DNA of 59,939 nucleotides from Eubacteriales bacterium (lineage in GTDB: Bacteria; Bacillota; Clostridia; Oscillospirales; Oscillospiraceae): contig JAUNND010000004.1 in the NCBI GenBank assembly GCA_030531595.1, positions 1-59,939 of the forward strand, given 5' to 3'. A program made the position numbers and the translations under genes. The notes beneath the pieces were generated by a model that was not told the DNA's origin, did not search any database, and was given only the letters and a program-made list of their open reading frames with translations. Each line of letters begins with the position of its first letter. Position 1 is the first letter of the stretch. Positions 17,501-25,617 of this stretch are shown here, piece after piece.

Positions 17501-20500
17501 GAGAAGCTTCTGCTGGATATCCTGAAAGACACCGTCGGGATCACCACGACCGATGTCACCTCGGAGCTTATCGGACTCGGTCTGACTTCCATTTCAGCCA
17601 TTGCCTTCGTGACTGCGGCGGAAAAGAAATTCGGCGTCGATTACCCCGTGGCAAAGCTGCTGCAGGGCGCCTCGGTCATGGATATCGAGAACGAGATCAT
17701 GCGCTCCTTCCTTTCTGGAAACACAAGCAGACAGGAAGCCACCGGAAAGCAGGCCGCCGAGGCGGAGATACGGGATGAATATCCTCTGACCCAGACACAG
17801 CTGGGTGTATATTACGAAACGATGCAGCATCCGGAAAGCGTGCTGTACAACGTGCCGTTCTGTCTGAAATTTGAAGGCATCGACAGCGGACGGCTGTATG
17901 ATGCGCTCCGCTGCGCGCTTAAGGCGCATCCTTACCTGAATACGCACATCACGACCGGGAAGAACGGGTTTATGCAGGTTAGAAACGACAGTGCCGAGCC
18001 CGAAATCTCTGTGAGCGAACTGGGCGAGCGTGACATCCGTGAGGTCTTCCGCACCTTCATCCGGCCGTTCATACTCCACCAGAGGCCGCTGTACCGCCTC
18101 GCTGTCGTCACCGCTCCGGGACAGGTCTGGCTGCTGATGGACTTCCATCATATCGTGTTTGACGGTTTCTCCGTCAATCTGTTCATGAACTCCGTGAAGA
18201 GCGCCTATGAGACCGGCGCGGCGGAAGCGGAAGAATACTCCTATTTTGATTATTCCCTTGACGAGGAAAAATTCTGCCGGAGCGATGAATACGCCGGGGC
18301 GGAAGGCTATTTCCGTGAGCTGCTCTCCGATTTTGAAAACTCGACGGAGATCCCCGCAGACATCAGCGGAAAAGCGGAAGACGGAAAAGGCGCAAGTGTG
18401 TCGGAATTCATAGACCGGGATGCCGTGGAAAGCTTCTGTAAAGCACATCGGATCACGCCTTCCACACTCTTCCTCTCCTCGGCGTTCTATACCGTTTCCC
18501 GCTTCGCCTCCTCAAAGGACGTTTACCTCTCTACGATTTCCAACGGCCGTGCGAATTCGAAGACCCGCGGCGCGGTCGGTATGTTTGTGCGTACACTCCC
18601 CGTCGCTATCCGTCCGAAGGACGGCATGAGCGTGGCGGACTATATCTCCGCTGCTGGAGAGAGCATGAACGGCAGCATCGCCCACGAACTGTACCCCTTC
18701 ACGGAGATAGCCGGAAAATACGGCTACACCACCGACATCATGTATGAATGTCAGCTCGGCGTGGTCTCGTCTCTCACGGTGGGCGGTCACACGGCGGAAA
18801 GCATCCCCGAGGAAGAGGGCACATTGAAGTTCAAGCTGAAGATCGTGATCTCGGACAGCGCTGATGGCATATGCCTGAGCATCGGCTACAACAACGCGCT
18901 GTATTCCGAAAAATATATGCAGCTTCTGGCACGCTCGATGAAGATCTGTACCGAAAGAATGATGGCGGAGCCCTCCGCAGAGGTTAAGCATTTATCCCTG
19001 CTGACCGAAGAGGACGAAGAAAAGCTTGAACGCTTCTCCCGGACCGAACACGGTGTCGTGCCGGCAGGCGGACTGGTGCACCGGATGTTTGAAGAACGTG
19101 CGGCGGCGCATCCCGACCGAACCGCCGTTATCGCCTGTGACGGACAGCTGACCTACAGGGAACTGAACAGGCAGGCGAACATCATCGCGAACAACCTGAT
19201 CGCGAGAGGCGTGCACAGGGGAGATATGATCGTTCTGCTCCTGCCGAGACGCTCGTATTACTTCGCTGCCGTCCTGGGCGTACTGAAGACCGGCGCGGCA
19301 TTTATTCCCTGTGATCCGCAGTACCCGGCGGAACGGATCAGCCTGATCACGGAGGACTCCGGCGCACAGTATATCGTGACAACCGAGGACAAGCTCGGTC
19401 AGTACGAGAGCGAAAAAGCAATCGATATCGCGGATCTGCTCAAAGGATACCGGAGCGAAGAAGTGCGGATCGAAATATCACCCGAGGATCTGGTGTACGC
19501 GATCTACACCTCCGGCTCAACCGGAAAGCCGAAGGGCGTCCTGCTCCGCCACATCGGCGTATGCAACTATTTCTCCGACGCGAAGGCGAATATCCTGTAC
19601 AGTAAAGCATCCGAGCTGAATGTCGAAAATGTGCTTTGCATCACGACCGTTTCCTTTGATATGTCCATGAAGGACGGACTCGGGATCCTCTGCAACGGCA
19701 AAACGCTCATCTTTGCCGATGAAGAGCAGATGAACGATCCGATGGCGATCGCATCTCTGATGGAAAAATACGATGTCGAAATGTTCAGCTCGACTCCTTC
19801 CCGAATCATCCAGTATCTCGACTATGCCCCGTTCGCGGAGCAGATCAGAAAGCAGAAGATCGTAATCTGCGGCGCGGAGATGTACCCGATGTCTCTGCTG
19901 AAGACCCTTCAGAAAACGACCAAAGCGGAGCTGTTCAACTCCTACGGCCCTACGGAGATCACCATCTCAGCCAATATGGCGCATCTGACAAATGCCGATC
20001 ATGTCTCAGTCGGCAAACCGCTGTACAACTACACGGAGTTCATCGTCGATACGGATGACAATCTGCTGCCTCCCGGCGTCACGGGCGAATTGTATGTAGG
20101 CGGTCCGGGAGTTGCGAAGGGCTATAAAAATCTTGACGAGCTGACGAAAAAACAGTTTGTGGAATATCGCGGTCTCAGAGTATATAAGACCGGCGATTAT
20201 GCCAGATGGGATGAGGACGGAAATGTCATCATCCTCGGCAGAAAGGACAATCAGGTAAAGCTGAGAGGTCTTAGAATCGAGCTCGGCGAGATCGAGACCC
20301 TGATCACGCAGCAGCCCTCCGTCAAGCAGGCGCTTGTACTCATCAAAAAGCTGAACGGTCAGGACACGCTCTGCGCATACTATACCGCAAGTGAGAAGCT
20401 CGACGCCACGAAACTGCGTGACGCGCTCAAGCAGAAGCTGACCCACTATATGGTCCCGACCGCTTATCTGCAGCTCGATGTTTTCCCTGTCAACGCCAAC

Positions 20501-22012
20501 GGTAAGACGGACAGAAAAGCACTGCCCGAACCGGTACCGCTCCGGACCGGTGATTATATCGAAGCCGCAGATAAGGTCGAGCAATTCTTCTGCGACCTGT
20601 TTGCGAAGACGCTGAAGGTCGATCGTGTCGGCGCCGAGGATGACTTCTTTGAATACGGCGGCTCTTCCCTGACAGTGACCTCCATCGTTGTCGAAGCCGT
20701 GGAAGCGGGATATCAGCTCAGTTATTCCGATGTCTTCAGTCACACGACACCACGCGCTCTTGCCGCGTTCGTTGCAGGCTCGGCGTCCGGTGACCGCGAC
20801 AGCGAGATCGAGGATTTCGATTACTCCGCCATCAACGGCGTCCTGAGCCGGAATACGCTGTGCTCCTTCCGTAACGGGGAGCAGCGCGAGCTGGGGAACA
20901 TCCTCCTGACCGGCGCCACAGGCTATATGGGAACACACGTGCTGTATCAGTTCCTCCGTCAGGAGACCGGCAAGGCCTATTGCCTGCTCCGCAAGGGCAA
21001 ATATCCTTCTGTGCAGGAACGTCTGAAGAACATGATGTTTTATTATTTCGGCAAAGAAGGGATCGAGGACTTCGACGAACGTGTGGAAGCCTTTAACGGC
21101 GACGTGACCGATTATGAGTCCTTCAGGCAGTTCGAGCAGTTCGATATCAGCACGGTGTTCAACTGTGCCGCGAACGTCAAGCATTTCTCTGCGGGCACGG
21201 ATATCGAGGATATCAATATCGGCGGCACCGACAACTGCATTGCCTTCTGCCGTGAAAAGAACGCCCGCCTCATCCATTTCTCCACCGTCAGCACCGCAGG
21301 TGAGTTCAGGGTTCGTACCGACGCGGATGTCCCGCCCGTATATACCGAGCGGACGCTGTATGTCGGACAGGTTCTGGACAACAAGTATTCGCACTCCAAG
21401 TTTATCTCGGAGAGAAATGTTCTGGCCGCCGTTGCGGAGGGTCTGGATGCGAAGATCATCCGCGTGGGTACGCTCGCGCCCAGAAACAGAGACGGCGAAT
21501 TCCAGATCAACTACCTTACCAACAACTTTATGGGGCGTCTGAGAACCTACGCACTGGTTGGTGCTTTCCCGTACAGCATGGCTCAGAATGTCATCCGGAT
21601 GGGCGCTATTGACCTGAGCGCCACCGCGTTCCTGAAGCTCGCGAAGACGCCGCGTGAATGCTGCCTGTTCAACGCGTGCAATAATCACTCGATCTACCTG
21701 TCGGATATTATCGCCTGTATGCGAGAGAGAGGCAAAAACATCCGTTTCGTGGAAAAGGACGAGTTCAACGCGGAAATGATGAAAGCGGCGGAAGATCCGG
21801 CCAAGGCGGCGATCATCTCCAGCCTGCTCGCTTACGCGCATGCCGTGCCGGACGATACACTCAAGCCGGTCGGCACGAGGTGTGATTACACCAATGATAT
21901 CCTCTACCGGATGGACTTCATGTGGGATATCACCGACAGGCAATACGTCGAAAGATTCCTGTCGACTCTTGAAGGTCTGAGATTTTTTGACGCGTCCAAT
22001 CTTATACGGTAA
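11525..22012 (+). CDS. three-module NRPS with terminal reductase (C-A-T-C-A-T-C-A-T-R)
   Basis: A protein of about 3495 residues; ATG 11525 is chosen for the SD AGGAAAGGGG. Domains (residues): C1 32-435 (HHIVADA), A1 466-948, T1 959-1032 (GLNSL), C2 1056-1475 (HHIIFDG), A2 1486-1972, T2 1989-2062 (GLTSI), C3 2082-2496 (HHIVFDG), A3 2509-3002, T3 3016-3082 (GGSSL), R 3119-3492 (TGATGYMG, then STVS and YSHSK as the Thr-Tyr-Lys triad). All three A domains keep YTSGSTG and the catalytic Lys; all T domains keep the pantetheine Ser. There is no epimerase. A leading C domain implies N-acylation of residue 1, and the R domain releases the chain as an aldehyde or alcohol. Hand-read pocket codes are DMKNICTVSK (A1), DAMFILLVYK (A2) and DMKSVCSISK (A3). 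From memory, Ruminococcus bromii has a related 'rup' NRPS linked to N-acyl peptide aldehydes. No PPTase is in the window. Confidence 0.95.
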   Translation: MTDMSHNNLFSEEIERDMNPASVQGSFSQSEKTYSLRTAEKAMFIEQMLHPESTEYNLNYSILIKGASTERIQLALEKIMRNHEAFRSSYKNGETEPIRVPENRIPSIEIKQAESEEASRRSIAENNLPFDLSDIPVRVCIYELPDGDRMLHLCTHHIVADALGHGILRKELMELLSGREIEKPVCDLSCICEQSNSDAESHFEYYKKVFEDGVPVNDMPVKGSRPKVHPLSDTILRYNISAAESRELSLRAKERGTTLFEAFFAAVSLAVGKYCVSEDVVLGVTRNSRDEKTKDTIGMFAATLPVRVKPFRTKSLDEYIKECSAAIRGLKENSLCSFERLVTELCTDRDPSRHPFFDVALNYYHEEEECAENGIVIRHELEPQKMKRDIGLGFIVSSEGIRLSVQYSSELFEREVVENFVGQFFSILSKMQGDRCISLSAAMELPEEQQKTIAGFHAMDDDHGIELLHRRFEQQAALTPEHTAVIGVGGQYTFRQLDENANRVANALIEKGFQSGDSAVVMLRRTIKFFPAILGVLKAGGTYIPTDPDYPAERIRSVLEDSDSKFVIADKISEDIPSCVTIEELLSCNTVSCPAAEVSPEDLAYMIYTSGSTGKPKGVMITHRNICNFLRVHEKNLFAYNVSEYVERFLSVTTVAFDMSMKELYCPLLSGKTLIFAGEDAVRDPRVLVKLFRETEADGFNATPSRVEQYLYVDGFADVLSGLHLIGCGGEKYPESLLKKLKSITDAVILNTYGPTETTVSSNVAVLEDAVTVGAPGLNVIEYVVDKFGDELPIGVIGELYIGGRGVAKGYKNLEKMTAERFIEYKGERVYRSGDYARWSSDGKITIFGRTDHQVKLRGLRIELGEIEGLIAVQKHIRKVVAVIKPISGHDSLCAYFTADEKIDTEELRDTLKKSLTHYMVPDVLMQLDEMPTTPNGKTDLKALPEPKLLPESPCVQAERDTEITRRIKSLLRDILGEQEFSADRELYKYGLNSLAVIRFAVELENAFGVRFELTELMENATIGTVENRIIERLIKGAGKVSAKSEKTDIPGLEEYGLAKNQEGIYVETLANPGTCIYNNPVLIQLGDETDLARLKKAVVTAINAHPYLRTRLYTNADNKICQYCDDEPLDEADIEMITADSIASVKDTLIRPFDLEKDRLFRAKIIRADHDYFFFEAHHIIFDGESKAILLEDISEAYAGKTPETEAYDGYDVYALEHGKRHSRQYQTAKEYYTELFSGCDADCLPLPDVSCELPEKSGSIEKTGEQANHRELADFCGRHHLNANAFFTAAFGYLISRYVGRDEAVFTTIYNGRSDARFEKTVAMMVKTYPVICRPNGKTVKEYVSRIGQQLTENMLQDIYSFPEISKELEIPADILFAYQNISKGKERFCGAERIDIPLELGTAKAAIEFQVFPDGEHVHYICNYRSDLYSKEFMESFISAYDTVLAGFIRTENVEDVSLLSSSDRTLLDSFNATENEYDRSMTVVDLFRKEARENADGIAVVYQDKKYTYQETDALTDRIAACLLSQGIGRGDVVSVLIGRSEYMPIASLGVLKTGAAYQPLDPSYPQERLSFMIEDSAAKLLIADEELTEKLPAWEGKTLYTKDIPSLPEVSEEESKALSKAAPKPDDLFILLYTSGSTGVPKGCMLEHGNIAAFCRQHSKRLEIGRTSVVAAYASYGFDANLMDTYPTLISGAELVIVHEDIRLNLSALNEYYKAQRVTHAFMTTQVARQFLLSADSPYLKFIYLGGEALGNVVPNNRIRLINLYGPTESTVYVTAFEIDRAYRRAPIGKAVENMKLYVVDAKGRRLPVGVPGELCVAGAQVSAGYLNRPEKTAEVFRANPFDSAEEYETMYCTGDIVRLLPNGTVDFIGRSDAQVKVRGFRIELTEVEEIIRRFDGITDVTVVAFDAPAGGKELAAYIVSGSTVDTEALKAFIRSQKPPYMVPAVIMQIDSIPLNQNQKVNRKALPKPELSAAPEQEKKSGALTECEKLLLDILKDTVGITTTDVTSELIGLGLTSISAIAFVTAAEKKFGVDYPVAKLLQGASVMDIENEIMRSFLSGNTSRQEATGKQAAEAEIRDEYPLTQTQLGVYYETMQHPESVLYNVPFCLKFEGIDSGRLYDALRCALKAHPYLNTHITTGKNGFMQVRNDSAEPEISVSELGERDIREVFRTFIRPFILHQRPLYRLAVVTAPGQVWLLMDFHHIVFDGFSVNLFMNSVKSAYETGAAEAEEYSYFDYSLDEEKFCRSDEYAGAEGYFRELLSDFENSTEIPADISGKAEDGKGASVSEFIDRDAVESFCKAHRITPSTLFLSSAFYTVSRFASSKDVYLSTISNGRANSKTRGAVGMFVRTLPVAIRPKDGMSVADYISAAGESMNGSIAHELYPFTEIAGKYGYTTDIMYECQLGVVSSLTVGGHTAESIPEEEGTLKFKLKIVISDSADGICLSIGYNNALYSEKYMQLLARSMKICTERMMAEPSAEVKHLSLLTEEDEEKLERFSRTEHGVVPAGGLVHRMFEERAAAHPDRTAVIACDGQLTYRELNRQANIIANNLIARGVHRGDMIVLLLPRRSYYFAAVLGVLKTGAAFIPCDPQYPAERISLITEDSGAQYIVTTEDKLGQYESEKAIDIADLLKGYRSEEVRIEISPEDLVYAIYTSGSTGKPKGVLLRHIGVCNYFSDAKANILYSKASELNVENVLCITTVSFDMSMKDGLGILCNGKTLIFADEEQMNDPMAIASLMEKYDVEMFSSTPSRIIQYLDYAPFAEQIRKQKIVICGAEMYPMSLLKTLQKTTKAELFNSYGPTEITISANMAHLTNADHVSVGKPLYNYTEFIVDTDDNLLPPGVTGELYVGGPGVAKGYKNLDELTKKQFVEYRGLRVYKTGDYARWDEDGNVIILGRKDNQVKLRGLRIELGEIETLITQQPSVKQALVLIKKLNGQDTLCAYYTASEKLDATKLRDALKQKLTHYMVPTAYLQLDVFPVNANGKTDRKALPEPVPLRTGDYIEAADKVEQFFCDLFAKTLKVDRVGAEDDFFEYGGSSLTVTSIVVEAVEAGYQLSYSDVFSHTTPRALAAFVAGSASGDRDSEIEDFDYSAINGVLSRNTLCSFRNGEQRELGNILLTGATGYMGTHVLYQFLRQETGKAYCLLRKGKYPSVQERLKNMMFYYFGKEGIEDFDERVEAFNGDVTDYESFRQFEQFDISTVFNCAANVKHFSAGTDIEDINIGGTDNCIAFCREKNARLIHFSTVSTAGEFRVRTDADVPPVYTERTLYVGQVLDNKYSHSKFISERNVLAAVAEGLDAKIIRVGTLAPRNRDGEFQINYLTNNFMGRLRTYALVGAFPYSMAQNVIRMGAIDLSATAFLKLAKTPRECCLFNACNNHSIYLSDIIACMRERGKNIRFVEKDEFNAEMMKAAEDPAKAAIISSLLAYAHAVPDDTLKPVGTRCDYTNDILYRMDFMWDITDRQYVERFLSTLEGLRFFDASNLIR

Positions 22013-22028
22013 CAAAAGGGGGACAGTC

Positions 22029-23735
22029 ATGAACGCTTCCATAAACACGCGAAACAATGATCTGATCCGATCTATATTCAAAAAAATCCTGCTGCCGGCT
22101 CTGGCAGCAGGAGCATCCGCCAATATTGCGACCATGATCGACGGCATCGTTGTCGGAAACGCCATAGGAAGCGAGGCTCTGGCGGCTGTAAATTCCTGCC
22201 GTCCCGCCTCTCAGATCTACGGTTTCCTTTCCGAAATTCTCGCCTCCGGCGTCGCTGTGAGCATAGCACGCTCCGTAGGGAAGAGCGAAAAGGGAAAACC
22301 GGATAAATTATTTACGACCGGTATTTCCGCAGCCCTGATTGCAGCCGTAGTTCTGACACTCGTGCAGCAGCTTTTCGCAGGGAATATCTGCCGACTGTTC
22401 GCCGACGACGAAGAGCTCTATCCATTGGCGCTTGAGTATTACCGTATTTTCTCTCTCAGCGTATTCTTTATCCTTTTTAACAATTCTCTGTCATCCGCTA
22501 TGCGGACAGACGGGTACCCGAAGCTGTCCGCACTCGTCCAACTGTTGCCGCATATTGTGAACGCGCTGCTGAACGTTCTGTTCGTCAGTGTATTCGATAT
22601 GGGGCTGAGCGGAGTTGCGATAGCAACGGTGCTCGGATATTTTGCAGCTTTTCTGGTCGGCGCTTATTATTTCTTCTTCAGAAAAAGCTATCGTCTCTTA
22701 CGCGGAAATTTCGGGAGAAATCTGGCGGAGATCACCTCTGTCGGCACACCGCCGGCAGTCAATATGGGACTGATCTCCATCAAGCTGCTGATCATAAACA
22801 GTCTGGTCTTATCCGTCGGCGGCTCTTTGGGCATGGCAGTCATGTCCCTGATCATGGTCGAATGGGCACTGGAATCGCTGTTTATCAGCGGGGTCAAGCA
22901 GTCCATGATGCCAATGATCTCCTACTATTACGCCAACGGAGATTATCATGGCGTCCGTGCGGTTTTCAATTATGCATTCCGTTTCCTGATGACAGCGGAG
23001 GCCGCACTTGTACTGCTCTTTGAAGTTTTTCCGCAGTTCCTTCCTTTCATCTTCGGAATGAGAGAACCTGAGCAGATCTCCGCGGCGTGTGTCGGTATAA
23101 GAATATTTGCTCTGTCGATGCCGCTGGAGGCCTTTGCCATGCTGACTATCAGCTACTACACTGCCATCCGGAACAGGAAAACGGCGGTCGTACTCTCCGT
23201 TCTTCTGGGACTCGTGGCAACGGTGTCGGTAATATACCCGCTGGCTCACTTCTTCGGAATAAACGGTGTGTGGCTGTCCTTCCCCGTGGCAGAGCTGATA
23301 CCTCTTGCACTGATCGCGATATTGTCCCGGCTGAACTCCGAAAGATTTTTCAGAATGAAAGGTCATACCTATCTGCAGGAGTTTTCCGTAGATGTCGATC
23401 AGCTTTCGCATACAGTGGATTGCGTCCGAAAAGCCGTCGGCGATGCCGGCTTTGACGCCATCGCCGCCAACCGGACAGGTCTTGCGATCGAGGAAATGGC
23501 ATTATCCGCCCTCGAGAGAAACAGCGAGAAAAAGGTGCATATAGATGTGACGGTGCGAAAGATCGAGGATGCGCTTTTGGTCACGTTTTCGGATGACGGG
23601 ATGGAATTTGATCCGGTCACTTCCGCGGACCGCGAAGCAAAGACGAGCAGCCTCGCCATGCTCAAAGCGATCTCCGCCAAAATGGAATACGGCAGGATCG
23701 TGGGAATGAATAAGACCGATATTTATTTGCAGTGA
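22029..23735 (+). CDS. MATE efflux transporter fused to a degenerate HATPase domain
   Basis: The 568-residue protein starts at ATG 22029 (SD AAAAGGGGG, 16 nt after the NRPS stop). Residues about 1-440 form a 12-helix MATE transporter (KKILLPALAAGASANIATMID, GNAIGSEALAAVN, SSAMRTDGYPK). The C-terminal 120 residues form an RsbW/SpoIIAB-like HATPase: N-box region GLAIEEMALSALERN and G1 box FSDDGMEFDP. The N-box Asn is replaced by Ser and the G2 glycines by SSLAM, so ATP binding or kinase activity may be lost. Sitting between the NRPS and a phosphatase/STAS pair, it is the likely exporter of the peptide product. The fused domain may sense or dock the STAS protein. This reading of function is inference; the domain architecture is visible. 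Confidence 0.88.
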   Translation: MNASINTRNNDLIRSIFKKILLPALAAGASANIATMIDGIVVGNAIGSEALAAVNSCRPASQIYGFLSEILASGVAVSIARSVGKSEKGKPDKLFTTGISAALIAAVVLTLVQQLFAGNICRLFADDEELYPLALEYYRIFSLSVFFILFNNSLSSAMRTDGYPKLSALVQLLPHIVNALLNVLFVSVFDMGLSGVAIATVLGYFAAFLVGAYYFFFRKSYRLLRGNFGRNLAEITSVGTPPAVNMGLISIKLLIINSLVLSVGGSLGMAVMSLIMVEWALESLFISGVKQSMMPMISYYYANGDYHGVRAVFNYAFRFLMTAEAALVLLFEVFPQFLPFIFGMREPEQISAACVGIRIFALSMPLEAFAMLTISYYTAIRNRKTAVVLSVLLGLVATVSVIYPLAHFFGINGVWLSFPVAELIPLALIAILSRLNSERFFRMKGHTYLQEFSVDVDQLSHTVDCVRKAVGDAGFDAIAANRTGLAIEEMALSALERNSEKKVHIDVTVRKIEDALLVTFSDDGMEFDPVTSADREAKTSSLAMLKAISAKMEYGRIVGMNKTDIYLQ

Positions 23736-23750
23736 AGCAGGAAATCCCAG

Positions 23751-25601
23751 ATGGAAAAAAGAAAAACAGAGAATAAAAAACTGCCTGAGCGTATTTCAGC
23801 GCTCAGGCAGATGATAAGCGGAAAAGGAGTGTCCGATTCGATAGAGGAACGCTATTTTGCCGAGCACAGCAAAGAAACAGACAAGTTCTTATGCGGTGAA
23901 GTATTGATCATATTGGTGCTGCTGATGATCTCCTTTTCCGTAGAGGTCTTTTCCGACAATGTATATATTGTCCGGGGAGATACGGTTACAAAGGTTTTCT
24001 CCGGAATTTCCATTATTTCACTAATCGTCACACTGCTGATCGGAATGTCCGGACGGAACAGATACAGACCGTGGTTTCGCTATCTTGCGTCTTTTACCGT
24101 AGCCGTTGCCAATCTGGTTTTGTCTGCCTATATGACGTATTCGATCATTCCGATTCTCCTCCTGCCAATCTTTCTGTCGGCGTTCTATTATGATACTCCG
24201 TATGTTATTGCTACGACGCTCCTTAATCTGATCGCCAGAGCCATCGGACTGTTTATCTATTATAAGAACTATCTGACGATAGACTATTATTACCTCGGAG
24301 ATGCCGTGTATAAAGTCAACGCAAAAAACACCGTGGACGTGATCGATTTTATACTGCTCCTTGTGAGCGGCGTTTTCTGCGTGCTGCTGAGCGGTACGTT
24401 GCGTAAGGCCATGGAAGAAAAGCTGCGCAAAGAGAAAGAAAAAGCGGTGATGGACCGTGATATGTCCACGGCGGGCATCATTCAGGACAGAATGCTGGTA
24501 AAGCAGTTTCCGCTTCGCGATGAATATGAGGTCGCGGCCGATATGACGCCGGCGCGGATGGTAGGCGGTGACTTCTATGATTTTATTGAACTGGATAATG
24601 ACCGTGTCGCACTGGTGATCGCGGATGTATCCGGCAAAGGTCTGCAGGCCTCGCTGTATATGTCACAGATCAAAGCGATCGTCAAGGTGTACGCGCAATC
24701 GGGAAACAGCGTCGATAAAATTGCGGAAAAGGCAAATTCCTATCTGACTGCGGGTGCGGCAAAGGGAAGGTATTTTGTAACCGTCTGGGTCGGCATCCTT
24801 GATCTTCGCACCGGAATGCTTTCCTATACAAACGCGGGTCACAATCCGCCCTGCATTTCAACAGTCGGCAGCCCTTACGGGTTTCTGAATTCGAGAGTTG
24901 ATTTTGTCATTGGCGGAAAGCCGTTGATCAAGTACACGGAAAAACAGATCCGGCTGTATCCGGGAGACAGGATTTTTCTTTATACCGACGGTGTAACGGA
25001 AGCGAAAAACGAGGACGGCAAGTTTTATGGAGATCAGCGCCTGCTCGCGTGTCTGAACGAGCAGACCGATGCTGCCCCGGCCGAAACGGTTGCAGCGCTG
25101 AAAAACGCATTACACGAATATTCCGGAAACGCAGAGCAATATGACGATATAACCATGCTTTCGTTTCTGTTCAGGGAATATGCTGCGGAAAAAGTGAAAG
25201 CCGGAAGGAGCTTTCCTGCAGATGCAGAGCATTTCAACGAAGCAGTCCGGTATATCCGCTGTGAATGTGAAAAAATCGTTTCTCGCGAGAATATCCTCAA
25301 GGATATTGAGATCGCGTGCTCTGAAGTCATTGCCAATATCTGTTCCTATGCTTATGAAGGGAAAGCGGGAGAATTTGAAATTCTGACAGAAGAATGCGGT
25401 CAAGATATAAAGATAAGCTTTACAGACCACGGCAGACCGTTCAATCCGCTTCTTAACGCCACGCCCGATACGACCGTCAGCATCACCGACAGGAAAGCAG
25501 GCGGCTTTGGAATTTTTATTGTCAAGAAGCTCATGAATGATGTATTATACAGATATGAGAACGACTGCAATGTGCTGGTTCTGATAAAACAATTCAAATA
25601 A
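23751..25601 (+). CDS. membrane SpoIIE/PP2C phosphatase with C-terminal HATPase kinase domain
   Basis: The 616-residue protein has a cytosolic start, about six transmembrane helices (residues about 50-225), a short charged coiled segment (RKAMEEKLRKEKEKAVMDRD), a SpoIIE-type PP2C domain (about 245-470) and an RsbW-like HATPase (about 480-616). Phosphatase metal motifs are intact: GGDFYDF, ADVSGKG, YTDGVTEA and DDITML. The HATPase has N-box SEVIANI with Asn, G1 DHGRPFNP and G2 GGFGIFIV. It therefore carries both the enzyme that dephosphorylates and a candidate kinase for a STAS partner, as in RsbU/RsbP-RsbW partner switching. It follows the MATE gene by 15 nt and precedes the STAS gene by 16 nt. 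The membrane part could be the signal receiver. Confidence 0.9.
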   Translation: MEKRKTENKKLPERISALRQMISGKGVSDSIEERYFAEHSKETDKFLCGEVLIILVLLMISFSVEVFSDNVYIVRGDTVTKVFSGISIISLIVTLLIGMSGRNRYRPWFRYLASFTVAVANLVLSAYMTYSIIPILLLPIFLSAFYYDTPYVIATTLLNLIARAIGLFIYYKNYLTIDYYYLGDAVYKVNAKNTVDVIDFILLLVSGVFCVLLSGTLRKAMEEKLRKEKEKAVMDRDMSTAGIIQDRMLVKQFPLRDEYEVAADMTPARMVGGDFYDFIELDNDRVALVIADVSGKGLQASLYMSQIKAIVKVYAQSGNSVDKIAEKANSYLTAGAAKGRYFVTVWVGILDLRTGMLSYTNAGHNPPCISTVGSPYGFLNSRVDFVIGGKPLIKYTEKQIRLYPGDRIFLYTDGVTEAKNEDGKFYGDQRLLACLNEQTDAAPAETVAALKNALHEYSGNAEQYDDITMLSFLFREYAAEKVKAGRSFPADAEHFNEAVRYIRCECEKIVSRENILKDIEIACSEVIANICSYAYEGKAGEFEILTEECGQDIKISFTDHGRPFNPLLNATPDTTVSITDRKAGGFGIFIVKKLMNDVLYRYENDCNVLVLIKQFK

Positions 25602-25617
25602 TAAAGGAGTGCGGTAA

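Noticed and set aside
11525..22012. Polyketide synthase or epimerase domains within the NRPS
   Set aside because: Only C, A, T and R motifs are found; there is no KS, AT or E-domain signature, and C motifs occur exactly once per module.
20006..22165. A 719-codon open frame on the minus strand opposite the NRPS A3-R region
   Set aside because: It is the exact antisense of a well-supported NRPS, has no family motif and no SD, and arises from high-GC codon bias.
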